64,000 nt of DNA, taken from Kalmusia sp. IMI 367209 (taxonomy: Eukaryota; Ascomycota; Dothideomycetes; Pleosporales; Didymosphaeriaceae). Of the stretch, positions 10,507 through 21,379 are shown one piece after another. Numbering within the stretch: the stretch's first letter is position 1; each line of letters opens with the position of its first letter. The notes under the pieces were generated by a model. It did no database searches. It saw only the letters and a list, made by a program, of their open reading frames with translations, and was not told where the DNA came from. The stretch lies in NCBI GenBank assembly GCA_027946365.1, contig JAPEUQ010000007.1, positions 310,001 to 374,000 on the forward strand, read 5' to 3'. The position numbers were made by a program, and so were the translations under genes.

Positions 10507-11258
10507 CGATGTATCATTAGCCTCATGGACATATCTTCGCGAGGTTGAGGAAGTGTTGTTACTCAACAAGGCGAGCTATGCGCCATGGAGGGGTTGCGAA
10601 GCCTGAGCATTCGATTGCAGTGTGACTCCCACGGGCCATACATTGATCATAGGGACATAACGATGACTATTATTGTGTGGCACATGACATAGCTGGGTCA
10701 TCCATGACACTATCTGGGTACAACCGGTGCAGCACATATTGCGAAATAGATAGTACACGGGATATGATGGTAGATCCCTGACTCTCTAGCATTCAATCGT
10801 TTGGACATTAGCTATTCTTATAGGGCAAGATATAGTGCCCATGATTGGGGGTGAAGGTTGACCTTGATGTGGCTCAGCTCGCCCCGAAAGCGGCAGTACC
10901 TGGTGACTCGAAATTTCCCTTCTGCACGACGCGTTGTCGATGTTTGTGGTAATCTTACGCGTTGTATAGCGGGACTTAAAAGCGATGCGATGTACGTGAA
11001 TCCAGGTGATGGATTTAGCGCCACGTGCAGGCCGAGAACCTCGGTTCCTCGGCGCTGACTCGCCTCTTCATCCGCTGACTCGTTCGCGTACCCTCACCCT
11101 CGAACATCACTCGGACACCTCTTCGATTGCATCCCTGTCTTATCCATCACTTCCAGAACATCTGTGGATTTAGATTTAGAGCCCCTCGGCTGCAACTTTA
11201 CTAACGTGAAGCCTCGGAGGACGCTCGTTCCCGCTACATCTTCATCCGACCCATCATC
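10507..11258. other. Intergenic, 752 nt
   Basis: Short unlinked ORFs only. The last 150 nt upstream of 11259 are pyrimidine-rich, as expected for the promoter and leader of the nitronate monooxygenase gene. Confidence 0.4.
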
Positions 11259-12257
11259 ATGGGTATCAAGACATGGCTCACAGAAACCCTCGGTATCCGC
11301 ATACCAGTTGTCCAAGGCGGTATGATGTGGGTAGGCCGGGCAGAACTCATCTCCGCTGTGGCCAATGCCGGCTGTCTTGGCTTTCTAACGGGGCTCACAC
11401 AACCAACACCCGAAGCACTACGACAGGAGATCCGGAGGTGTAAATCAATGCTCAAACCCTCAGCTGTTCAATTTGGCGTCAATATTACGTTGCTCCCGGC
11501 GATGAACCCTCCGGATTACATGGCATATGCGCGGGTCGCGGTAGAAGAGGGTATCAAAGTCGTGGAAACAGCAGGAGATCCAAGCCCAATCTTGAAGTTT
11601 CTGAAAGACAGCGGCGTGATCGTCATTCACAAATGCGTGGCATTGAAGCATGCACTGCGAGCGGAAAAGCTTGGTGTAGATGCCATATCGATCGATGGAA
11701 TTGAGTGTGCCGGGCACGGTGGAGAGTACGACACCACTTCGTTGATGCTTCTTAGTCTCTGTGCGGAACAGCTGAAGATTCCGTATCTTGCGAGTGGAGG
11801 ATTTGCGAATGGTAGGCAGGTTGCTGCAGCACTGGCTCTAGGGGCAGCAGGCGTCAACATGGGAACGAGGTGGATGTGTACTATCGAAGCGCCCATTCAT
11901 CACAATGTCAAAGACACTATCGTCAAGGCTACGGAGTTGGATACCGTGCTGTGTTTAAGGAAGTTCCGCAACACCACCAGACTACACAAGAACAAGGTTT
12001 CGCTCGAAGTAACTCAAATTGAGAGTACGAAGCAAGATCTCAAGTTTGAAGACGTAGCACATTTAATGAGTGGCAAGAGAGGGAGTCGTGTATATGAGGT
12101 CGGGGATGTCGATGCCGGAGTTTGGAGTTTGGGCATGTGTGCAGGTCTAATACACGACATACCTAGCTGCGAAGAGCTAGCGAAGAGGTTAGAAAGGGAA
12201 GCGGTAGATGTGCTAAGTAAGACAAATGGGCTTGTGGTCGCTGAAGCGAAGTTGTAG
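11259..12257 (+). CDS. Nitronate monooxygenase (2-nitropropane dioxygenase family)
   Basis: Intronless, 332 residues, ATG at 11259 in ATCATCATGG context. FMN-dependent TIM-barrel enzymes of this family oxidise alkyl nitronates (for example propionate 3-nitronate) to aldehydes and nitrite, probably as detoxification. Visible: PVVQGGMMWVG at residues 16-26 (flavin/substrate loop), ANAGCLGFLTG at 35-45, QFGVNITLL at 71-79, and ECAGHGGEYD at 149-158 with the catalytic His153. The phosphate-binding glycine loops are ASGGFANG at 178-185 and ALGAAGVNMGTRW at 193-205. Length and motif order fit class I family members. It is convergent with the P450 gene. Confidence 0.9.
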   Translation: MGIKTWLTETLGIRIPVVQGGMMWVGRAELISAVANAGCLGFLTGLTQPTPEALRQEIRRCKSMLKPSAVQFGVNITLLPAMNPPDYMAYARVAVEEGIKVVETAGDPSPILKFLKDSGVIVIHKCVALKHALRAEKLGVDAISIDGIECAGHGGEYDTTSLMLLSLCAEQLKIPYLASGGFANGRQVAAALALGAAGVNMGTRWMCTIEAPIHHNVKDTIVKATELDTVLCLRKFRNTTRLHKNKVSLEVTQIESTKQDLKFEDVAHLMSGKRGSRVYEVGDVDAGVWSLGMCAGLIHDIPSCEELAKRLEREAVDVLSKTNGLVVAEAKL

Positions 12258-12615
12258 CCATTCGCGCAGTGTCCAGTAGACATCTTTCTTAGTTTTAAGA
12301 GTGTAAGGTTAACTGCTGTGAGGGAGAAGAGGATTTTTAAAAAAGTTGAATTCTGTCTATCGTGAAAACTACTGTGGGTTGTTTTTGTCTACTCCGGCTC
12401 ATTGTGCAGCCGATTCCGAAAAGACCCACTTTGTCTTATTAATCTTACAGATCTGTGAAAGCACTACATCACGTGCCTCACACGCAGCAACCGTCACAAC
12501 TGCGGACACTTGTCCAGATCAGCTAGCGAGAATCATCATATCCAGCATTTCCATCTGCTTCAATATCCCTTACACAGCTCCATTCACTCTCCCAAAGTGC
12601 AGACCAATCTCAGAG
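12258..12615. other. Convergent 3' region between the NMO and P450 genes
   Basis: 358 nt between two stop codons; should hold both polyadenylation regions. A plus-strand ORF here runs into the antisense of the P450 and is not considered real. Confidence 0.5.
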
Positions 12616-14265
12616 TTAGCGCCTCACGAACTTGACACCCGCGGCATCCGGATTCAGCAAATGTGTGCTGATATTGAAGTATTTCTTGTCAAGGACATTC
12701 AACAGTTCAACTCTCGCAACTCGCGGGCCCTCCCTTTTGTCCGCGACCTCTATCCTCCATTCAGACAATATTTGGGCGATTAATGCCACAAACTCAACCT
12801 GGCTAAATTTCTTTCCAGGACAGACACGTGAACCGAAGATCCACGGACAATACATAGGGCCCTCCGGAACGTCGAGTGTTTCTTCTCCAGATGCAAGACT
12901 TGACACAAAGCGCTTCGGGTCAAAGGTCTCGGTGTCCTCGCCCCAACGTGACGAGAGATGGCCGCCATAGAAATGGCCCCCTACCACTGTACCAGGGTAT
13001 ATAACAATTGTTCTTGTACCTTTTTTGGTTGACACAGGGAGCTCTGTAGGCTGGGTAGGTGAACGTATGAGCATCGGTGCCGGGCTGGCAAGGCGTAAAG
13101 TTTCGTACATGACCGATAAGCAACGTACCAGTTTTGGGTATACTTTTTCATATTCAAGATCCCCTGGCTCTCTGGTAAAATTTTTGTTCAGCTTGTCGAT
13201 TATCCAGTCTTGGATCTCCGGATATGCGGCAAGATACGAAAGCGCGAAGGTCATACTCGAAGCCGTCGTTTCGTATCCCGCTAAGTTAAAGACGAAGATG
13301 TTGCCATATAATTCCGATTCAGTCAGATAAGACGTTCTGCCGCTCACTTTCTGCGACTGCCGTTTCTCTGCCTCGTTTGCCTTGACCATTGCACCCAGTA
13401 GGCTCATCTTCTGAATTCTATCCGATTTCTCCTTCGATGCTTGCATATGCCTCAAAACTGACTCTTCCATGTACAACCTTAATTCGGACACCGATACCTT
13501 TAACTTCCTAAGCTTTTCAGGTAACAAGTAGTCCGGTGCTTTCAAGCTGTTGAATATGATCGTAAGCATGATGTGCTTCAACATAAAACCCAAGCTCTCC
13601 ATTAGCGACTCGCGATGTCCGGGTGGTACGGTGGTCAACTCCATATCTTGGCCAAAGCCGACATTGGCCAGCACCTGCATGGCTAATACATCGAACGTCG
13701 ACCGTATCCTACCCAGCGACCTCTCACTCTCGCCCTCGAAGTCAATTCCCTTCACCCTCGCAATCGTCTCGTTCCATACCTCGCGGAATGCGCTCTCGTT
13801 AAACGCACTTGACGTGATTTTTCGATGCCTCTGCCACTCCGCGCCATTCGTCGAACTCACATTCTGCCCATAAAAAGTAAAAAGCTGAGACTGCGCAGCC
13901 GGCTGCGGCCAGTTCTTATGCTCGCCGAAAATCTTCTGTATGGCCGGCGGATAGCAAGTCGCGATGATGTTGCTGGCTGGGGAGCACAAGACAAAGTTTT
14001 CACCCAAGCGTTTGGATGTACGAGAGCCGTCCTCGGTCGGCCATCCCATGTTTGTGTAGATGTACCAGTCTCCGAGACAGAAGGGGAGGCGCTCGACCCA
14101 AGAAAAAAGCGGTCGCAGGGGCATCCACCATGCTTCTTCGAAAGAAACAGGTAAGATTATGATAGGGAGACCAAAATCTTGTGCTGCGCGGTAGTTGAAG
14201 AGTAGCTTATAGGCACGGTGTACAAGCCAGAGGGTGAGCGGGAGGATGAATGGATAAATGAACAT
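12616..14265 (-). CDS. Cytochrome P450 monooxygenase
   Basis: Intronless, 549 residues from ATG at 14265. An N-terminal hydrophobic anchor (FIYPFILPLTLWLV) predicts ER-membrane attachment. Hallmarks in order: C-helix W144QRHR; I-helix oxygen-binding segment AGYETT at 329-334; K-helix E388-T-L-R391; and the haem-binding loop FGSRVCPG at 477-484 with the thiolate Cys482. It therefore has every residue expected of a working enzyme. The I-helix carries Tyr-Glu in place of the common (D/E)T pair order (A-G-Y-E-T-T), which is common among fungal P450s. The substrate is unknown. It needs an NADPH-P450 reductase, which is not encoded here. Confidence 0.92.
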   Translation of the reverse strand: MFIYPFILPLTLWLVHRAYKLLFNYRAAQDFGLPIIILPVSFEEAWWMPLRPLFSWVERLPFCLGDWYIYTNMGWPTEDGSRTSKRLGENFVLCSPASNIIATCYPPAIQKIFGEHKNWPQPAAQSQLFTFYGQNVSSTNGAEWQRHRKITSSAFNESAFREVWNETIARVKGIDFEGESERSLGRIRSTFDVLAMQVLANVGFGQDMELTTVPPGHRESLMESLGFMLKHIMLTIIFNSLKAPDYLLPEKLRKLKVSVSELRLYMEESVLRHMQASKEKSDRIQKMSLLGAMVKANEAEKRQSQKVSGRTSYLTESELYGNIFVFNLAGYETTASSMTFALSYLAAYPEIQDWIIDKLNKNFTREPGDLEYEKVYPKLVRCLSVMYETLRLASPAPMLIRSPTQPTELPVSTKKGTRTIVIYPGTVVGGHFYGGHLSSRWGEDTETFDPKRFVSSLASGEETLDVPEGPMYCPWIFGSRVCPGKKFSQVEFVALIAQILSEWRIEVADKREGPRVARVELLNVLDKKYFNISTHLLNPDAAGVKFVRR

Positions 14266-16036
14266 CGTGGTTCACGGTACCTTGAGGATGAAAGCGTGAA
14301 ATAAGTAGTGGTAACGCGACGCAATATGTATGTCACAAGTTATGGTGTTGACTGACTAGCTGGGGGTGCTTGATGCAGCGCTTGCCTACGGCTTACATCC
14401 CCCGCTTACATTTAACTGCTTACTTGGAGGCTGTGCCATGACTCGCAGATCCAACCGGGAAGTCCATTCCCGTGTCACGTGTAGAATTCTTCACTGAAGT
14501 GCTTGCATCATAGTTCTTGAGGATGTATTCCTTATTCTATGTCTTTGCGCTGTCTGACGATGTGTCGTTTCTTGATGTAAATCTCAGTAAACAAGGAGAC
14601 GAAATCCCCAAAGCCAGACTTTTGTTATCATCGCATGGGAGTCGAAAACACCTACTTTATAAATTAGGCATGCGCTAATTTGTATTTATCATGTTCAAGA
14701 CTTGCAACTAGGCATGCCATTGGCTTTGGTTGCGGGCCCTTGGCTTCGTTCAAATGTGTCAGCGGGAACGAATTTGCGCATCTCGAGTGATCACAGAGCA
14801 ATTCGAATCTCAATTGATTCAATTACTAGGCATGCAAGGTAACATCGAGAGCACCTCGATATATTTTCATCTCGATATTCAGGTCTTGCCCATGTCACGT
14901 GCATCTCGGTGCCCAAAGAGTTCCAAAACAGACCATGGGCATTTGAGAAAGATGTGTTTGTTTTCATGGTATGAAAGTCTGCCGCTAGGGAGATGATCTT
15001 CAACGCTAAGGGCGATATCGAAATGGCCGACGACGCAGTCATGCACATGTAAGGACAGACAACAGGCACAACCCATCGATCATGTTCTCGCTCCCGAGGC
15101 AGATATAGCTCTTTAGTGAGGAAAGCACGCACAAATGACATGATAGACCTAGCATCTACGTACAGCGTCAATCTTCCTTCTTTGAATGTTACTAATGATC
15201 AAAGATTTCCATCTTGTTTGAGTGCAATAATGTTTGCTCTGGCTTATTGATATGCAGCGATTTGTTTCTGATAGTGATGATGCTGATATAGCGTCACGTT
15301 TCTTTCGTCAATATAGGAATCAAACTTTTAGAGATGGTTGGAAAAGCGACGGCCTGGCACGTACGTGCAGAATAGCAGATCAATGACCCGATAATATCGC
15401 GAGCCTTCTATTCCTTTGGCGAAAACTCCAAACACTCGTTAAGACGAACAATCTTGATACTCTCCTCTTATTATGTATTAGATACATACATATCTAGGCG
15501 ATATGCATGAGGTGAAAAATAAAAAGGTACGAAAAGATTTAAATTGCGAGACATGGTTGACGAAGCTTGACGGATAACTAAAGGCAAATATATTGCTGCT
15601 TTATAGAAGAGCGGTTTAACACTCGCAAATAGAACTTGTACGGAGCATAATGTACAAGTCGCAGCCGTCGTAGCCCTTTCATGTGTTGTCGGCGGCACGG
15701 CACCAACTATTATGTCCGATCCGACCCGTACTCCACTCGGGAACAATCAGGACTCCGTTTCCAAGAACAAACTGCCTTAGGCAGCACAATTCTTTCCAAC
15801 TTGATTGAAGCGCCGCATAGATGTTCCAATGCTAGTTCCCGAGCATGTTTGCGAAGATTTCTTTGACGCGCGTTCCGGCAACTGTCGTGCGATAGAGACA
15901 AGACTTAGGTGCGTGCTCGCAGCAGTGTATAAAGGGACAGCATCGACAGAAGGACACGAGTACCTGGTTCAGGATCAATTGAATCAAGTTTCTTTTACCG
16001 AGACAAGCTCTATATCATTCATCCCAAGCCTTCACC
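14266..16036. other. Intergenic, 1.8 kb
   Basis: Lies between the P450 (minus) and DJ-1/PfpI (plus) starts and so should contain two promoters. ORFs up to 126 codons (minus, near 14791-15171) show no family motif. No RNA gene or repeat seen. Confidence 0.4.
15928..15933 (+). promoter_or_regulatory. Putative TATA box of the DJ-1/PfpI gene
   Basis: TATAAA in GTGTATAAAGGG context, 104 nt upstream of the ATG at 16037; position and context suit a core promoter. Not tested against a transcript. Confidence 0.4.
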
Positions 16037-16830
16037 ATGTCTTTCGACCTCTCAAACCCCAATCGCACCATTCAGGCCGGCGTCATCCTGATGGGCGAAA
16101 CCGAGATCCTTGATGTAGCTCCCATCGACTTCTTACACGGACTGAACAAGAAGTTCGCCGCTGTTTTACCCATTTCAGACGAACTCAAAGCGAAAGCGCT
16201 AGACATCGAGTTCCACTGGGTCACTGAGAAAGGCGAGCCAGCGAAGCTGACTGCGGGCATCAGCTTGAACGCTACGGTAAGAAGCAAGTCAATAAAACCA
16301 CTTGGTAACACGGACTGACACGCTTACAGGACTCCTACGAGTCCTGCCCTCCCCTCGACATCGTTCTCATCGGCGCCTACTTCCCTGACTACACTCCCAA
16401 CGAAGCAGATCTCGCTTTCATCCGTAAAGCCTACAACGACTGTATTTGTCCCCCTCCCAACTACTTACTTAAGCCTAACGCACCACCAGGTGTCGCCTTC
16501 CTGACCATCTGCGGAGGCATGATCCCCGCGCAGATTGCCGGTGTCCTCGCCGAGCACACTTGCACGGCCCCGCGCTTCATGGTGTCACTGCTGCAACAGC
16601 AAGACCCGCGCACCAAATGGGTGGAGAAGCGCGCTGTACGTGACGGTAAAATTTGGACGAGCGGGGCGTTGCTGAATGGGCTCGATTTGATGCAGGAGTT
16701 TGCGAAGACGTACTGGCCTGAGTTGGCGGAGGTGGCGATCCCACTTGGTGGATGGCCCGAGAGGAGCTTGGAGTATGAAGGTGAGGAGAAGGGTATTCAA
16801 AAGGGTTTTACTTGGGGTACTGTGCAATGA
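16037..16830 (+). CDS. DJ-1/PfpI-family protein
   Basis: Three exons, 16037-16276, 16330-16441 and 16490-16830, giving 230 residues. Introns of 53 and 48 nt have GTAAGA...TTACAG and GTATTT...CCACCAG ends; the second has a CCTAAC branch site. Splicing yields an uninterrupted class I glutamine-amidotransferase-like fold. It contains an early strand QAGVILMGETEILDVAPIDF, then LDIVLIGAYFPDYT, and the nucleophile elbow VAFLTICGGM with the reactive Cys, followed by GKIWTSGALLNGLDLM. Proteins of this type serve as glyoxalases/deglycases, isonitrile-hydratase-like enzymes or redox sensors; the sequence does not say which. A second family member lies at 46239-46974 but is not closely similar. Confidence 0.85.
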
Positions 16831-17053
16831 GAGAATGTGTTGGACTTGTAGGACGGGATGGATGTTTCGATTTTGATACTCCACTCTAAGGTGTGATCAT
16901 GAAAACGTCCATTTGAGTAATGTGCTAGGTCTACTAGCTAAAGAATTGAATTATATACAGTGGTAGTCGGCCAATGCTCACTAAAGTGATGCAAGTTTTC
17001 ATCATGCAACCCAGAATTTCATCCTCACAAGTCATGTGGGTCTCGAGTTTTCT

Positions 17054-17764
17054 TCATTTCTTGCCGAAAGGGCTAGAAGCGTCCGTTGTGGAGGCAAATT
17101 CGAAGGAGAATGTGCTCCAGTCGATCTCATCAGTGGGGAGTGCGGCAGGCGCGGTCGTCACTGGGGTGGTTATTCCACCTGCGCCTGAAGAGACTGGAGA
17201 GCCGAAGCCACCAGTCGGGGATGCGCTGTCCGAAGGGAAGATGCCGGAAGGGATATCGGCTGTGGGAGTGCTCGACGGTGAGCCGAACCCTGGTAGACCG
17301 GAGCCACCCGTCGGAAAGCTGCCCAAGCCGTCATCTGTGCTCGATGGTGAACCAAACCCTGGAAGATCAGCACCACCTGTTGGAAGGCTGCCGAAAGGAT
17401 CGCCACCTGTAGCAGTGGGCGAGCCGAGTCCAGGAAGGTCAGCACCCCCAGTCGGGATTGCAGTACCATCTGGGGGAAAGATTCCGGATGGGAAACCAGG
17501 TGTGGCAGTGGGGAATGCAGCGCCATCTGAAGGCGAACCGATTCCAGGGAAGCTCGCATCACCCGTGGGCGCAGCACCGAAAAGAGAGGAAAGTTGCTCA
17601 AGCAAGCCTGAAGGCAGAGGGAACGGGAAGGCATCCTCGCTGCCGCTCTCGGCGGCAGCAGCCGATTCGCTGCTCCCTTGTCCACCGTGACGTCCGTGGG
17701 GGAGAGCGTTAGTAGCGCCTAGGATGGCAGCAGTTGCAACGATGGTAGAGAGAGAGAAATGCAT
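17054..17764 (-). CDS. Secreted Gly/Pro/Ser-rich repeat protein
   Basis: 236 residues from ATG at 17764; the frame extends upstream, but the Met at 17764 starts a clear signal peptide (MHFSLSTIVATAAILGATNA) with likely cleavage before LPHGRHGG. The mature part is low-complexity: an acidic/Ser/Ala stretch, then imperfect repeats built on PTGGADLPGxGSP (three or four copies, the last degenerate) and SGIFP (two or three copies). It ends in a Thr/Ser-rich tail and FGKK. Cysteine is absent from the mature part and no enzyme motif is visible. This suits a cell-wall or extracellular structural protein or a non-cysteine effector; no GPI signal is seen at the C-terminus. The large opposite-strand ORF over the same bases is a composition shadow. 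Confidence 0.65.
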   Translation of the reverse strand: MHFSLSTIVATAAILGATNALPHGRHGGQGSSESAAAAESGSEDAFPFPLPSGLLEQLSSLFGAAPTGDASFPGIGSPSDGAAFPTATPGFPSGIFPPDGTAIPTGGADLPGLGSPTATGGDPFGSLPTGGADLPGFGSPSSTDDGLGSFPTGGSGLPGFGSPSSTPTADIPSGIFPSDSASPTGGFGSPVSSGAGGITTPVTTAPAALPTDEIDWSTFSFEFASTTDASSPFGKK

Positions 17765-19000
17765 GATGGATATGGACAAGACTGGAAATATGTTTGCGCA
17801 GCAAAAGAACGATGAGGGAAAAGAGTGACTGTGGCTAGCACAAGTTGACGAAAAGATGGACGGGAAGAGATGTAGAGAAAGCTCGAGGTTGACCGAAAAG
17901 CGACCAGCGCAGGTTTTCGAGTACTTTATATCCTTTTGAAGATCAGAGTATGCTCTGCAAAGCGGGTCCTGTGGGCCTATGCCCCGATGAATATTAAACG
18001 GAAAGGTCTCGCCATTGGATGTGAAGTCGAATGACATGCGGGTGTTTCCCTGGCCTAACATTGCACCACGCAAAAGCGAAACAAAAACGACAAAACATCC
18101 TTCGATGATCCGAGCCTTATGTTTCAAGCGGCTCTTGTGCTAGGGTCGGGCTAATCTACGAGAGGAGGCGAGATGTTTCAACCAGCATTAGGCTCTTGGC
18201 GGTAGCCTCAGGAAAATTGGTGGGCTACGATGGGAACGAACAGAAATGCGATGTCCCCAAAACGTAGAGATTGTGATCGCCGTATTTGGAAGGGATGTTT
18301 CAATGCGTTCCACTGCGGAAGCAACCTGCGGGCGGCGAGAGGCATGCCTCGTTTTAACGTGACCTGCCTATCTGGTTAGATGGGCTTGCATCAACAAAGA
18401 TGTCGTGAAAGAGCGCATCCAAGTACTACAATTGGCTCTTTCAGTCTTCCAGTCCTGGCTTGAAAAGGTTCTTTAGGCTATTGTATCCGGTAAGCACGTG
18501 AAGGTACCAAGAGGCGTCGCGACAATGATCGAAAAAAGTGCAGGAAGACGATCCTGGGTGTGGAGGTATATAGATATACCAATAACACGACAGGCGCTTA
18601 ATAGCTTAAAAGCGAGAATGATGCAAAGGGATACCGTCGTTTACAAGAGAAGCGGAGGGTTATGACGTGACGTGCTTATTAAGCTGCATGCTGCCTTCTT
18701 CCATTTGGTGTAGCCATCGCAAGAAGAAGACGAAACCCATATGAAGCTCACTTCTTCATATTGGCTCATAGTACTCTATATGAACTGTATGTGAATACAT
18801 CGAAATTGCTTTGCAGCTTGAGACTCGGGATTACGTGAGGCCACTTCTGCAGCTGACGGAGCTAAAACTGCAACGGGACAATGTGATGTGAAGCAGCATC
18901 CCTCCACATCCACATCTCTCACACGACGAGTACTTAAGTCAAGATACGCATGGAAAACCTTAGTTAAAAACATCGTCCTCAGGTTCAATATAACAACGCC
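17765..19000. other. Divergent intergenic region, 1.2 kb
   Basis: Lies between the secreted repeat protein (minus) and the amidohydrolase (plus). Contains the TATA box noted at 17925 and otherwise only short ORFs without motifs. Confidence 0.4.
17925..17930 (-). promoter_or_regulatory. Putative TATA box of the secreted repeat protein gene
   Basis: TATAAA on the minus strand, about 160 nt upstream of the ATG at 17764. Position is typical for a highly expressed secreted-protein gene; inference only. Confidence 0.35.
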
Positions 19001-20314
19001 ATGGCCGAAAGCAAAGAATCTCAAGATCACCAAGGATTTTCTGTCATCTGCGCCTCGCTTCTCATCCCGGGCCGGGGAGAACCTATTAGAGATGCAGCAG
19101 TCGTCCTGTCGACCAAAGATAAGAAAATCCTTTTTGCAGGCTCTGATTCAGACCTCCCGAAGTCATACACCCAAAGTCCGAAGACCTACGTCCCAACACT
19201 TCTTCCTGGATTATGGGACTGTCACGCACACTTCGTCGGCCTCAAAACCTTTAATCTTAGCTCAGTTGCCTCATTACACCCTGCAACAGCCGGTGCCCGT
19301 ATCGCTCGATCGGCGGCAGATACCTTGAACGCGGGCTATACGAGTGTTCGGGACCTCGGCAGCTACGCTCTGGAAGCGGCCATTGCTATCAATGAAGGGA
19401 CTATTCCAGGCCCCAATATCTACTCCGCAGGCGGAGCTATTTCTCAGACCGCAGGGCATGGTGATCTCTGGGATTTGCCAGCGGGATGGGTGCGACAATG
19501 CCTTGGGGTCTCCGAGTCGTCCCACAACAGTCATACAGGAGTCGCACCATTTTGCATCGCGGATGGAGTGGACGAATGTCGCAAAGCTGTACGACTTCAG
19601 CTTCGCCGTGGCGCGCAGGTTATCAAGATCTTCGCTAGTGGCGGCATCAGTAGCTTGGGCGACAATCCTCTCTACCAACAATTTTCTGACGAAGAGCTGA
19701 AAGCGATTGTCGAGGAAGCTTCGCGAGCGCACCGGGTTTGTGCTGCGCATGTGCATGGCAAGGAGGGAGTATTAGCAGCAATTAAAGCGGGATGCAAGAC
19801 GCTAGAACATGGCACGTACATGGATGATGAGTGTTTTACGCTCATGAAGGAGAACGATATTATTCTGGTCCCGACTGCCACTGTTGTCCATGAGGCGCTG
19901 AAGAACGTAGACCTCCTGAGTCCAGAGGCACGTGCTAAGGCTTTAGAGGCGACCAAAATCGCAAAGGAGATGTACAAAAAAGCAATTGAAACGGGCGTGA
20001 AGATCGCGCTGGGTAGCGATCTCATTATCTCGATCCCTGGAACTGGGCTTAGTCACGGCAACAACGGAGCAGAGCTAGTGTATGCTGTGGAGGCTGGGAT
20101 GACGCCTCTTCGAGCTATCGAAGCTGCAACTGCCACTGCACCGGAGACGTTGGAGCCCCAGGCACCTCACAGCGGGCAGGTTGCGGCCGGTTATGATGCC
20201 GATTTGATAGCGGTGAATGGAAACCCGCTTGAGGACATTGCACTATTGAACCAACCAGATCGGATTACACATGTTTGGAAAGGGGGAAAGTTGTATAAGC
20301 AACCAAAAGAGTAG
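19001..20314 (+). CDS. Metal-dependent amidohydrolase
   Basis: Intronless, 437 residues, ATG at 19001 in a CGCCATGG context. Amidohydrolase-superfamily TIM barrel: metal ligands His75-x-His77 (WDCHAHF), carboxylated-Lys candidate Lys209 in VIKIFASGG, His250/His252 (AAHVHG), His270 (LEHGTY) and the catalytic Asp in ALGSD near 345. The C-terminus returns to the small beta-sandwich with GYDADLIAVNGNPL. This motif set matches the subgroup of prolidase/imidazolonepropionase-like enzymes, some of which hydrolyse amide bonds of dipeptides or of mycotoxins such as ochratoxin A. The actual substrate is not deducible. No signal peptide is seen, so the product is probably cytosolic. Confidence 0.88.
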   Translation: MAESKESQDHQGFSVICASLLIPGRGEPIRDAAVVLSTKDKKILFAGSDSDLPKSYTQSPKTYVPTLLPGLWDCHAHFVGLKTFNLSSVASLHPATAGARIARSAADTLNAGYTSVRDLGSYALEAAIAINEGTIPGPNIYSAGGAISQTAGHGDLWDLPAGWVRQCLGVSESSHNSHTGVAPFCIADGVDECRKAVRLQLRRGAQVIKIFASGGISSLGDNPLYQQFSDEELKAIVEEASRAHRVCAAHVHGKEGVLAAIKAGCKTLEHGTYMDDECFTLMKENDIILVPTATVVHEALKNVDLLSPEARAKALEATKIAKEMYKKAIETGVKIALGSDLIISIPGTGLSHGNNGAELVYAVEAGMTPLRAIEAATATAPETLEPQAPHSGQVAAGYDADLIAVNGNPLEDIALLNQPDRITHVWKGGKLYKQPKE

Positions 20315-21379
20315 CGGATTCATGTACGAGGCCTCCTTAGCATAGAGCAAATTCTATGCAATCAGCCCAATCGTTAGGCCATGGCTGCAGTCATGAAACT
20401 ACACCTTAATATTCAGTATCTTTTGACATTACATTCGACATAAATGTGTACTATATGATACGAACTTGAAGTTCTATACTCAACATGCCAACTTAGATGA
20501 ATTGCTATTCTCGTAAGGGATTCTTACTAGTAATCATAAGAGAGGTCTAAACCATCTATAGGCCTGGGTATATCTATTTATAATGGATGATGGTATCTGA
20601 GTCCAAATGGCATACAACTACAATAAGCCCAAATAGTGGAATTCATCACGAAGAAACAGACCGAACAGTAATGAATAACAGCAAATCTGATACATAGCAA
20701 GAAGTTTCGACAATGAGATCCGAATGCAACCAAAAGAAGTACTGAATTCGAAACGCTTTGCAAGAATAGGAATTTAGGGCTTGAAGGAAGGTTGAGTAGA
20801 AATAGTAGTCTGGACGTTAATCTAGAGGAGAGAAGCAAGAGATACACATTTTGCGTTTCCATACGTCCGCATTTACGTGAAGTTATGATTTTCGCCTGAG
20901 GTGTTGAACTTCTCTGAGCAACGCTGTTAGAGGATTCAAAAGTGTGACTTGAATCATATGAACTCTGAGTCACACATGTAAGGTCATACCATAAATCTCA
21001 TCTTGGATAGGATGGAAGGATGGTGTGTCGAATACTTTATGTGAGAACGCCACTAAAGTTCCAAGGTCATAATATATGAAGAAGTCTAGATGATAAAAGA
21101 ACTGACACAATAAGTAGCAAGTAGAACTCTCATCTCATAGCTACCGCCACCACGTCCGCCACCCTGTGAGTGTCAAGTTCTAGCCTATCTAGTCACACAT
21201 ATACATCTTTGAGGAGCGTTACTCACACGGTTCGAACAAGACATCGTGGTGACTAACGACTGCGTGCAGGTATAAATTGCTTTCTTCTTCTGGCCCGCTC
21301 TTTTCTTCCCTGTAAACTATACATCCTACTTTCCCGATTCAATTTAAGTATATATTGCTAAGTGCCCATCAACGCAACA
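20315..21379. other. Intergenic, 1.1 kb
   Basis: Contains the end of the amidohydrolase gene and the promoter of the zinc-cluster gene. A minus-strand frame at 20578-20973 has no motif. A CCGCCACCACGTCCGCCACC stretch occurs near 21144 with no identified function. Confidence 0.4.

Noticed and set aside
16974..17690. 238-codon plus-strand ORF rich in Pro/Gly
   Set aside because: Antisense of the secreted repeat protein, which has a signal peptide.
11259..20314. Secondary-metabolite cluster (NMO, P450, DJ-1, amidohydrolase)
   Set aside because: No PKS, NRPS, terpene or DMAT synthase, transporter or nearby pathway regulator was found.
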